A DNA stretch of 5,152 nucleotides from Desulfobacterales bacterium (GTDB lineage Bacteria > Desulfobacterota > Desulfobacteria > Desulfobacterales > UBA2174_A): contig JALOPD010000262.1 of NCBI GenBank assembly GCA_025454075.1, forward strand, positions 1 to 5,152, given 5' to 3'. Shown one piece after another: positions 1 to 4,986 of this stretch. The notes beneath the pieces were generated by a model, which was given only the letters and a program-made list of their open reading frames with translations, was not told the DNA's origin and did not search any database. The translations under genes and the position numbers were made by a program. Every line of letters starts with the position of its first letter. Position 1 is the stretch's first letter.

Positions 1-508
1 AGAAGATCAGGCTGTCGAGCGGGATGCTGAGGCTGTTGCTGACCAGCACCCGCATCCACTGAAAGCGCGGCGTCACCCGGGCGACCCACCAGCGGTAGAG
101 TTCGGTGTCGAGAAACTCGCTCACCACTTCGGCCACGATGCTGGCGGTCACGATCCGCCAGACCGGCCCGAGGATGGCCGCGAACTCCCGCCCCAGCCCC
201 CAGGCGGGGTCCTCTGGCAGGCGCACCGCGAATTGAAAGAACAATGCCATGAAGAGGTTGACGGCCGCGGCCAGGAGGACGACCGTGCGCGCCGCAGCCA
301 GGCCCAGGCGCTTGTGGACCAGGTCGCGCAGGGTGAAGGTGAGCGGATAGACAAAGGTCCCGGCGTCGATGCTGAATCCCGCCACCAGCGCGATCTTCAG
401 GCTGGCGACGTCGGCGAGCATCTGTGCGGCGATGTAAAGCCCGACGACGAGGATGCCCGCGACCGGGACCGGCACGGGCGCTGCGGCGTCCGATGGCATG
501 GCGTTCAT
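1..508 (-). CDS. yhhQ: VUT/YhhQ-family queuosine precursor transporter (partial, C-terminus outside window)
   Basis: This is an integral inner-membrane protein of the VUT family (DUF165, YhhQ/QueT-like). Characterised members import queuosine precursors such as preQ0 or preQ1 for tRNA modification. I translated it from the reverse complement; 169 residues are visible and the gene runs off the window start. E. coli YhhQ is about 220 residues, so roughly 50 are missing. Hydrophobic segments lie near residues 16-45, 72-95 and 112-130. Family-type signatures are a central IDAGTFVYPLTF followed by RDLVHKRLG (about 48-69), an acidic stretch EVVSEFLDTELYRWW (about 127-141) and SNSLSIPLDSLIF at the visible end. 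The start is the ATG at 508; the in-frame ATG at 499 is an alternative. There is no good Shine-Dalgarno, and a sigma70-like promoter ends 7 bases before the ATG. The family call is firm; the exact substrate is inferred. Confidence 0.85.
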   Translation of the reverse strand, partial: MNAMPSDAAAPVPVPVAGILVVGLYIAAQMLADVASLKIALVAGFSIDAGTFVYPLTFTLRDLVHKRLGLAAARTVVLLAAAVNLFMALFFQFAVRLPEDPAWGLGREFAAILGPVWRIVTASIVAEVVSEFLDTELYRWWVARVTPRFQWMRVLVSNSLSIPLDSLIF

Positions 509-515
509 AGGTGCT

Positions 516-544
516 CGTATAGTACAAGGACCGCTGACTGTCAA
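516..544 (-). promoter_or_regulatory. Sigma70-type promoter of the YhhQ-like gene
   Basis: Read on the minus strand, a perfect -35 box TTGACA (544-539) is followed by a 17-base spacer and a -10 box TATACG (521-516). Only 7 bases separate the -10 box from the ATG at 508. The expected transcription start therefore falls on or within a base or two of the start codon, which implies a leaderless or nearly leaderless message. Confidence 0.7.
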
Positions 545-553
545 AACCTACAA

Positions 554-589
554 ACTTGTCTGAAACAAAGTCATGATATTACATGTCTG
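554..589. repeat. Two copies of a 9-bp motif, ACWTGTCTG, upstream of the YhhQ-like promoter
   Basis: ACTTGTCTG (554-562) and ACATGTCTG (581-589) are direct repeats 27 bases apart, just upstream of the -35 box of the minus-strand promoter. The second copy contains the palindrome ACATGT, and the first sits within ACAA-AC-TTGT. They could be half-sites for a regulator of the divergent pair of genes. They are short and could be chance. Confidence 0.25.
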
Positions 590-768
590 TAGAAAACAGC
601 CGGCACCCGAGCGCCGCCCCATAGCGGCCGCCGTGGGGCTAACCATATAAAATAAAATAATAAAATTTTCGTTTGCGGGCATCCGGCGGAAATGGCATGG
701 ATGTTGATTTGGAAGCAGGGGCAGAACACTTCGATGCCACCGCCAAAGCCCCGGCAAAAGGAGCGGAC

Positions 769-960
769 ATGAAAGACGACGCGGTTCTCAAGAAAGAAGA
801 AAGCAACCTGCGAACGATCGTGACCTGCAATTGCTGCGACCGGGTTCTCACCAACCCGAAGGAATTCATCCACAGCCGCAAGCGGGTGATATGCGCGTCC
901 TGCTATGAAAGCCTGCTCAACCCGTTTCAGAAGCGCTGCTGCAGCGGCGCCGTCATCTGA
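769..960 (+). CDS. Small CxxC zinc-finger-like protein, 63 residues, unrecognised family
   Basis: I do not recognise this gene as a named family. The start at 769 is chosen because an AAGGAG Shine-Dalgarno lies six bases before that ATG. Upstream in-frame ATGs (673 and 697) lack such a site and would add a poorly convincing N-terminus. The protein has a charged N-terminus (1-16), then C20-N-C22-C23, a basic stretch around 36-40 (HSRKR), C42-A-S-C45 and a C57-C58 pair near the end. C20-x2-C23 and C42-x2-C45, separated by 18 residues, have the layout of a zinc ribbon or finger. It has no signal peptide or membrane segment, so it is probably a cytosolic metal-binding protein, perhaps a protein- or nucleic-acid-binding adaptor. 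It is divergent from the YhhQ-like gene and followed by a strong hairpin. It is very likely a real gene; its function is unknown. Confidence 0.7.
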   Translation: MKDDAVLKKEESNLRTIVTCNCCDRVLTNPKEFIHSRKRVICASCYESLLNPFQKRCCSGAVI

Positions 961-1016
961 ATCGCGCTACTCCCCATCTTTCTGCCACGCGACCCTCCCC
1001 CTCCCGAGTGGTGGAA

Positions 1017-1052
1017 AAATGACCTGCCGCCCTCCGCGGCGGCAGGTCATTT
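1017..1052 (+). terminator. Perfect 15-bp inverted repeat, likely terminator after the 63-residue gene
   Basis: The arms at 1017-1031 and 1038-1052 are perfect reverse complements over 15 bases (AAATGACCTGCCGCC against GGCGGCAGGTCATTT) with a 6-base loop CTCCGC. The left arm is preceded by further A residues, and the right arm ends in TTT. It begins 56 bases after the stop codon at 958-960. The T tract is short, so termination may be imperfect. No gene ends nearby on the minus strand. Confidence 0.6.
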
Positions 1053-1144
1053 CCTGCCCGCCCCGTCCTGACGACTTCTCCGACGCCCGGCCCGGCCTGC
1101 GCCGGGGCGCTACCGACCGAATCGTTTTTTAACCGAACCCTCAT

Positions 1145-1179
1145 CCGGTTCCAATGATGCGGCGGCATATTGGCACCGG
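1145..1179 (+). promoter_or_regulatory. Strong leader stem-loop in front of the 67-residue gene
   Basis: The outer arms CCGGTTCCAAT (1145-1155) and ATTGGCACCGG (1169-1179) pair with a single mismatch. The inner arms ATGC (1157-1160) and GCAT (1165-1168) continue the stem after a bulged G1156 and close on a GGCG tetraloop. The element ends 40 bases before the ATG at 1220, so it could lie in the 5' untranslated region. No T tract follows, so it is not a standard terminator. A T6 tract lies just upstream at 1125-1130. It may be a structured leader, a protein-binding dyad or an mRNA-stability element; the sequence does not decide. Confidence 0.45.
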
Positions 1180-1219
1180 TTCGAAGGACAACCTTATGCC
1201 GAGCATTGGAGAGCCACTC

Positions 1220-1423
1220 ATGTCTGTGAAGTTTTTTCGCAACGATCGAACGCTTTGCATGTTCGACCCCGATACCTACAAGATCCATCTCTACCAGGGC
1301 GGGACCTGGATCGAAAGCAACGACCTCCAGCTACGCGAGGACATCCGATTCCGCTCCGTCGAGCTCAGCCGCAAGGAGGTGCTGCGGATGAGCGGCCTAG
1401 CGAGCCTGCAATCGCTGCAATGA
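1220..1423 (+). CDS. Hypothetical protein, 67 residues
   Basis: I do not recognise this family. The start at 1220 is supported by a GGAG Shine-Dalgarno eight bases upstream; the in-frame ATGs at 1154 and 1196 have no such site, and 1154 falls inside the leader stem-loop. The protein is soluble and mixed in charge. Its N-terminal half (about 4-34) has alternating hydrophobic and polar residues suggesting beta strands (KFFRNDRTLCMFDPDTYKIHLYQGGTW). Its C-terminal part (about 50-64) looks helical. There is one cysteine (C13), no signal peptide and no membrane segment. Its TGA is immediately followed by the stop codon of the convergent flavoprotein gene, with no spacer. Codon use resembles its neighbours, so I judge it a real gene of unknown function. 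Confidence 0.6.
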   Translation: MSVKFFRNDRTLCMFDPDTYKIHLYQGGTWIESNDLQLREDIRFRSVELSRKEVLRMSGLASLQSLQ

Positions 1424-2593
1424 TCAGGCGCCGGACCCGCCCGGGAACAGGGCGCGGAGCCTCAGCAGGAGCGACAGGTCGCCTTCGGCGGTGTACATCG
1501 CGTTCATAGAGGCCTGCTGGCCGTCGAGTTCTCCCCGGGCGATGGCCAGCCAGACGTCGCCGGGTGTGCGGATCACCAGCGCGGGGGCGGCGGCCGGACC
1601 CTCGTGGTAAAGGCAATTCCCGCTCCTTATTTCCAGATGGACCTGAAACACCTCTTCCCCAGACACATCGAATTGAATCACGGCATCGAGCTCCGGGGCG
1701 GCCTGCGGGTCGAAGCCGAGCGGCATCATTTTTAAACAATCCCGGCAGGTCGCAGGCCGCACCGCCGTGGGGGCGGCGGTGGGGGGTTCAACGGGTCGGC
1801 GCCTGCGGCCGGACGCGGTCCGGGCGACCATCTCCCGTATCCACGCCTTGCGCAGCGCGGGATCGTAGGAGATTTTTTCCGTTCTTTGCTGGATGTAGGC
1901 TTCGAAATCGGCGAACAGACCCAGCCGGTCCCAGTGCGCATAGTCGTCGGCCATCACCGAATCCCCATGGCGTTGCACCAGGCTCCCCATGAACTGGTAG
2001 AAGCGCAGATCGACGTCGGTGGCCGGATAGCGCCGCTTGTCGCGAACCGCCCGAGCCAGGTCCCGGGCCAGCATCCGGGCATGGGCCTCCACGGCCTCGC
2101 GGCCCACGAACTCCCCCGGCGAAGTAGCCATGGCCGTCAGGCGGCCGACCGGAAAGGCCCCGTACACCCGCAGCAGTCCCGCCAGGTATTCCGCCGTTTG
2201 CGTCTCCCCCCAGCCGGCCGAAACGCTGACCGCCAGACCTGGCTTCCAGAAAGGTCTGGGTTTGTGGCCCCAGGCGAGGCTGCGGTCGAGGAAGGTCTTC
2301 ATCTGGGCGGTGACGTGCAGAAAATAGACCGGGGAGGCCAGGATGACCCCATCGGCGGCCAGCAGGCGCTCGACGAGGGCGTGATGTCCGTCGGGGATCC
2401 AGCATCGGCCTTTTTCCATGCACAGGGCGCATCCCGTGCAGAATTCGATCTCGTGTTCGCACAGCGTCAGCACGTCCAGGGCGCAGTCCTGTTCGGCCAG
2501 GGGCTGGCGCAGCATCTCGAGCATCAGGGCGGTGTTGCCGATCCCGGCATGCGGCGAACCGTTGACGGCGACGATGGTGAAGCGGCGTTCCAT
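1424..2593 (-). CDS. Iron-sulfur flavoprotein (NADPH-dependent FMN reductase family) fused to a C-terminal SCP2-like domain
   Basis: This 389-residue two-domain protein starts with a flavodoxin-like FMN reductase domain (about 5-180). It has an FMN phosphate-loop motif NGSPHAGIGNT (11-21), then C52-x2-C55-x2-C58-x5-C64, the compact motif that binds a 4Fe-4S cluster in Isf-type flavoproteins, and SPVYFLHVTAQMKTFLDR (87-104). A linker of about 190-280 is rich in Arg, Pro and Ala towards its end and is followed by C283-x2-C286. Residues about 288-386 resemble an SCP2 sterol/lipid-carrier domain, ending in the typical GELDGQQA...YTAEGDLSLLLRLRALF pattern (354-383). Isf proteins move electrons between ferredoxin-like partners and small acceptors; SCP2 domains bind acyl or other hydrophobic ligands. 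The inferred role is a cytosolic redox enzyme acting on, or sensing, a hydrophobic ligand. An AAGGAG site nine bases before the ATG at 2593 supports the start. It lies 100 bases downstream of the MerR gene, with no obvious promoter between. Confidence 0.85.
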   Translation of the reverse strand: MERRFTIVAVNGSPHAGIGNTALMLEMLRQPLAEQDCALDVLTLCEHEIEFCTGCALCMEKGRCWIPDGHHALVERLLAADGVILASPVYFLHVTAQMKTFLDRSLAWGHKPRPFWKPGLAVSVSAGWGETQTAEYLAGLLRVYGAFPVGRLTAMATSPGEFVGREAVEAHARMLARDLARAVRDKRRYPATDVDLRFYQFMGSLVQRHGDSVMADDYAHWDRLGLFADFEAYIQQRTEKISYDPALRKAWIREMVARTASGRRRRPVEPPTAAPTAVRPATCRDCLKMMPLGFDPQAAPELDAVIQFDVSGEEVFQVHLEIRSGNCLYHEGPAAAPALVIRTPGDVWLAIARGELDGQQASMNAMYTAEGDLSLLLRLRALFPGGSGA

Positions 2594-2693
2594 GAGTGGT
2601 TTCTCCTTGTCGGACGGTTGTGGCGGCGCGGATGGATGGGGTACATGAATTCGGAGGCTCCAGCCGGCGCCGCCGCGGCCGCCCCCCGGCGGA

Positions 2694-3440
2694 TCAGTCG
2701 AGCCACGGCTCCGGCTCCAGCGTCTTCTCCGGCGACGGCTCCTTCAGGTCCTTCATGGCCGCCACGCGCTGCTGGAACAGGCGGTCGATGACGTAGGCCC
2801 GGCACATGCGGGCGTTTTTGACCATCCGGGTCGTCGCCGCCGCATCCTGTTGGTAGGGCAGGTGACCGGTCACCCGGCGGCGCAGGTCCATTTCACGATC
2901 CACGATTTTCTCCCCCAGATCGACATAATAGGAGAGCTCCGGCGACCGGATGCCGAGTTCGAAAGCGCTCCGGTACACCCGGCCCATGCCGACGTCCTGC
3001 GCGTCGAACCGGCCCGCTTCCAGCGGCAGCAGCAGCCGCGCCTGCACGAGCTCCTGCAATTGTCCGGCGCTCAGGCCGGTTTCGCGGCAGAAGCCTTTGG
3101 CATCGAGCCGCCGCCGGGCATCGCCGCGTCCGAACACCTCTTCGTTGAGCTCGAGATAGACCTCCAGCCCGGCTCCCCGCTGATCCGCGCTCAGACACTG
3201 CCTGATTTCGGAAATGGTGAGACGGTGGTGCGCCTGCATCTGCTGAATCAAACGGAGACGCTCGACGCAGGCCGGGTCGTAGTAGGCCATGTTGCGGCCC
3301 GTCCGGACCGGCTCCGGCAGCAACCCCTGGGACAGGTAATAGAGGATGGTGGACTTGGAAACGCCGGTCGCCGCGGCGAGGTCCTTCATTTTCAAACCTG
3401 GGCCGGCTGGCTGCAATTTTTCTTTGGCGGTTTTTTTCAT
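2694..3440 (-). CDS. MerR-family transcriptional regulator with a second, degenerate HTH-like region
   Basis: This DNA-binding regulator is 248 residues from the chosen ATG. The N-terminal MerR winged helix is clear at about 16-70: MKDLAAATGVSKSTILYYL, then SQGLLPEPVRTGRN, a wing ending in YYDP, and the ERLRLIQQMQ helix. Residues about 113-166 repeat the same plan more weakly (ETGLSAGQLQELVQARLLLP, then FELGI), suggesting a second degenerate HTH. The rest (about 170-248) is helical and charged. It has none of the C-terminal cysteine pattern of metal-sensing MerR proteins. The start is uncertain: a TTG at 3512 would add 24 Arg-rich residues, and an ATG at 3389 just before the HTH is also possible; none has a strong Shine-Dalgarno. 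It lies upstream of the flavoprotein-SCP2 gene on the same strand and probably regulates it and itself. Confidence 0.85.
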   Translation of the reverse strand: MKKTAKEKLQPAGPGLKMKDLAAATGVSKSTILYYLSQGLLPEPVRTGRNMAYYDPACVERLRLIQQMQAHHRLTISEIRQCLSADQRGAGLEVYLELNEEVFGRGDARRRLDAKGFCRETGLSAGQLQELVQARLLLPLEAGRFDAQDVGMGRVYRSAFELGIRSPELSYYVDLGEKIVDREMDLRRRVTGHLPYQQDAAATTRMVKNARMCRAYVIDRLFQQRVAAMKDLKEPSPEKTLEPEPWLD

Positions 3441-3526
3441 GGGCCGGGCTGCGCGGATGGCGAGGCCGCGTCTCCGTCTGGGTGTAAGGGTCCAGTCTCG
3501 GGCGAAGGTCAAGGGAATTCGGTGCT

Positions 3527-3555
3527 GTCATAGCAGCCATAATGTAAACTGTCAA
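3527..3555 (-). promoter_or_regulatory. Sigma70-type promoter upstream of the MerR gene
   Basis: On the minus strand, a perfect -35 box TTGACA (3555-3550) is followed by a 17-base spacer and a -10-like TATGAC (3532-3527). The spacer carries an imperfect dyad, ATAGCAGCCAT (3530-3540). Transcription would start near 3520, giving a leader of about 80 bases to the ATG at 3440, or almost none to the TTG at 3512. It is probably the promoter for the MerR gene and the flavoprotein gene downstream. Confidence 0.55.
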
Positions 3556-3568
3556 GTGTCGCTTTACA
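3543..3568. promoter_or_regulatory. Candidate operator dyad TGTAAA-N14-TTTACA over the MerR promoter
   Basis: TGTAAA (3543-3548) and TTTACA (3563-3568) form a perfect 6-bp dyad with 14 bases between, and the similarity extends into the flanking AA/TT. The -35 box lies inside it. The position suggests a repressor or autoregulator site, plausibly for the MerR protein encoded just downstream. The binding protein is inferred only from position. Confidence 0.35.
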
Positions 3569-3690
3569 CTTTTATATTTTTAGATGGTGCACCCGCAGCA
3601 CGGACGCAACGGGCACCGGCGGCCCGGCGCTCTCGACGGGAGTGATGTGGTGCGACGATTTGCGCTGCGCCGTATTTTTGCTCCAGGGGT

Positions 3691-4095
3691 CTATGCCGGA
3701 CGGTCGGATGGGGTGAATGCCGTGGCTGCCGACGCCAGGCGCTTGAGACGCGCCATGATCGTGCGGGCGTCCGAGGGGGTCGGTGCCGGCGGCAGCTGGG
3801 CCATGATGCCCAGGCCTTCGCCGGCTTCATGGAAACGGTCCGGGGGCATGTCGCTGATCAGGACCGTGTTGATCAGGGCGTTGATCGGAAGCAGCCGGCG
3901 CACGAGGTCCAGGCCCGGCATGTCGAGCAGGTTTTCATCGACGATGACGCCGAGCGGCGGGTGTTGCCTGACAGCGGCGATGGCCGCTTCTCCGGTCGGC
4001 GCCCATGCCACCTGGACCTCCCGGCTCTCCTCCAGGGATCGGGCGAAAGCCGAAAGGGAACTGCGGTCGGGCGTGACGATGAGGATGCGATGCAT
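3691..4095 (-). CDS. Stand-alone receiver-like (REC) domain protein, degenerate
   Basis: This 134-residue protein has the fold pattern of a single CheY-like receiver and no output domain. Strand 1 is ILIVTPD (4-10). The phosphoacceptor position is D53 in GVIVDENLLDMPGLDLVRRL (49-68). VLISDMPP (78-85) occupies strand 4 with S81 at the switch position. The acidic pair usually seen after strand 1 is reduced to D10, and the conserved lysine before strand 5's proline is absent: the local sequence is AQLPPAP (99-105). Phosphorylation-driven switching may therefore be weak or lost, and the protein could act as a pseudo-receiver binding a partner. The ATG at 4095 has a GGAG site nine bases upstream. 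It follows the FmdB-type gene by 57 bases and is probably the last gene of that run. The family is fairly certain; the role is unknown. Confidence 0.75.
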   Translation of the reverse strand: MHRILIVTPDRSSLSAFARSLEESREVQVAWAPTGEAAIAAVRQHPPLGVIVDENLLDMPGLDLVRRLLPINALINTVLISDMPPDRFHEAGEGLGIMAQLPPAPTPSDARTIMARLKRLASAATAFTPSDRPA

Positions 4096-4152
4096 GCTGA
4101 AAGTCTCCGTTTGCGGTCGAAGCGATGCTGCGGCGGGATGCGCCGGCGCCGT

Positions 4153-4413
4153 TTATCCCCGGGCGGGCGCACGCCCGCAGCAGGAACCGGGCCCGGCGCA
4201 GCCGGCTTCCGCCGGCCGGTTGCCGCAGCACCCGTGGTCGCGCGGGCCGGGCGTCCGGCGGCGGCCGCTGCCGGTCAGCGGGCTGGTCGGTGACATCTGC
4301 TTTTCGGGTTGATTCCCTCCGCAGGAGGGGCACTGGAGCGGCGCTTCCGTCGACAAGACCAGCACTTCGCCCCGGTAGCCGCAGCTGCGGCAGTGGATGT
4401 CAAATATGGGCAT
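4153..4413 (-). CDS. FmdB-type zinc-ribbon protein with Cys-rich C-terminal tail
   Basis: This is a small cytosolic protein of the FmdB/CxxC_CxxC_SSSS family, 86 residues from the chosen start. Members are putative regulatory or adaptor proteins, first named beside formamide/amide metabolism genes; their biochemistry is poorly known. The N-terminal ribbon has C8-x2-C11 and C28-x2-C31 in the usual setting, MPIFDIHCRSCG and QCPSCGG. The tail (about 60-80) adds H60, C62, C63, C72, C78 and C79 in a Gly/Pro-rich background, an extra potential metal site. The ATG at 4413 is preferred over 4422 because family members begin with MPI(Y/F), and because the GAGGAG site lies 10 bases before 4413 but only one base before 4422. 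The start overlaps the end of the scaffold gene by 14 bases, suggesting translational coupling. Confidence 0.8.
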   Translation of the reverse strand: MPIFDIHCRSCGYRGEVLVLSTEAPLQCPSCGGNQPEKQMSPTSPLTGSGRRRTPGPRDHGCCGNRPAEAGCAGPGSCCGRAPARG

Positions 4414-4837
4414 CGGATTCATTCTCCTCGACGGGCGGCTGGCCCGCTGCGGGAACCGGCGGGCGCCGGCGCCGGTAGCAGTCGGCGATGGCTTCGCCCA
4501 GGGTGTTCACCGCCAGCCGGGCGCAGTGCAGATGGTCTTCCGGAAGCCCGCCCAGTTCGACCTCCACGTCCCGCGGCGTGATCTCCAGGGCCTGTTCCAG
4601 GGTGCGCTCCCGCGCGAGCTCGCTCATGGCGCTCGCGCAGGCGACGGTGTACTCGCAGCCGCAGGGCCGGCAGCGAACCTCGGCGACCCGCTCGCCGACG
4701 ACCCCCAGGGTCACCTCGATCGAGTCTCCGCACCGGCCGACGCCGAGCGCCCGCCCCGAGGGCGGTTCGATGGTTCCCAGGTTGGACGGCATGTTCGCAT
4801 GCCTGAAAAAGCGGTCGCTGAGCTTGCTGGCATCCAT
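4400..4837 (-). CDS. IscU/NifU_N-like Fe-S cluster assembly scaffold protein
   Basis: This 145-residue protein matches the IscU/NifU N-terminal scaffold, which assembles a transient 2Fe-2S or 4Fe-4S cluster from cysteine-derived sulfur and passes it to apoproteins. Family landmarks in order are SDRFFRHANMPSNLGTIE (7-24), C36-G-D38, G60-C61 followed by ASAMSEL (68-74), TLEQALEIT (79-87), and GGLP...HLHC105. All three ligand cysteines (C36, C61, C105) and the aspartate are present. The HscA-recognition LPPVK of E. coli IscU is replaced by LPEDH (98-102), so it probably does not use HscA/HscB chaperones. Extra cysteines occur at 56, 59 and 67. The Pro/Glu-rich tail beyond 122 is longer than in IscU. 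The ATG at 4837 has only a weak GGA upstream; an in-frame stop lies not far upstream. It follows the NifX-like gene by 149 bases and overlaps the FmdB-type gene. Confidence 0.88.
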   Translation of the reverse strand: MDASKLSDRFFRHANMPSNLGTIEPPSGRALGVGRCGDSIEVTLGVVGERVAEVRCRPCGCEYTVACASAMSELARERTLEQALEITPRDVEVELGGLPEDHLHCARLAVNTLGEAIADCYRRRRPPVPAAGQPPVEENESDAHI

Positions 4838-4986
4838 GATTCCATCGCGGCAGCCAAAGGGTTGACAGCCAATAAGTCAGATCGAGACACGGCGCTTCTT
4901 TTCCGACGCGGCACCGGGAGGCCTCATTCCGTTCGCTTCCCCCTGCAGCCTGGGGGGGTGAGGGAATTTGAGACCGCCGTCAGGCG

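Noticed and set aside
693..709. Sigma54-like promoter, TGGCAT-N5-TTGAT
   Set aside because: The -24 part resembles the consensus, but the essential GC of the -12 element is absent.
2664..2693. GC-rich inverted sequence between the MerR and flavoprotein genes as a terminator
   Set aside because: It can fold, but no T tract follows and no promoter is visible before the flavoprotein gene. Read-through is the simpler reading.
1886..2791. Plus-strand ORF of 301 codons
   Set aside because: It lies antisense to the flavoprotein and the end of the MerR gene, whose domains are clear. Its translation is low-complexity (His/Arg/Gly/Pro) with no recognisable domain, typical of a shadow frame in GC-rich DNA.
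3604..3630. GC-rich hairpin downstream of the receiver-like gene as a terminator (minus strand)
   Set aside because: The CGGGC/GCCCG stem is only 5 bp and no T tract follows on the minus strand.
3584..4312. Plus-strand ORF of 242 codons
   Set aside because: It is antisense to the receiver-like and FmdB-type genes, with Arg/Gly/Ser-rich translation and no plausible ribosome-binding site or domain.
4939..4960. CCCCC/GGGGG inverted repeat between the NifX-like and IscU-like genes
   Set aside because: The stem is only 5 bp with an unpaired loop and no T tract, so it is not convincing as a terminator or operator.
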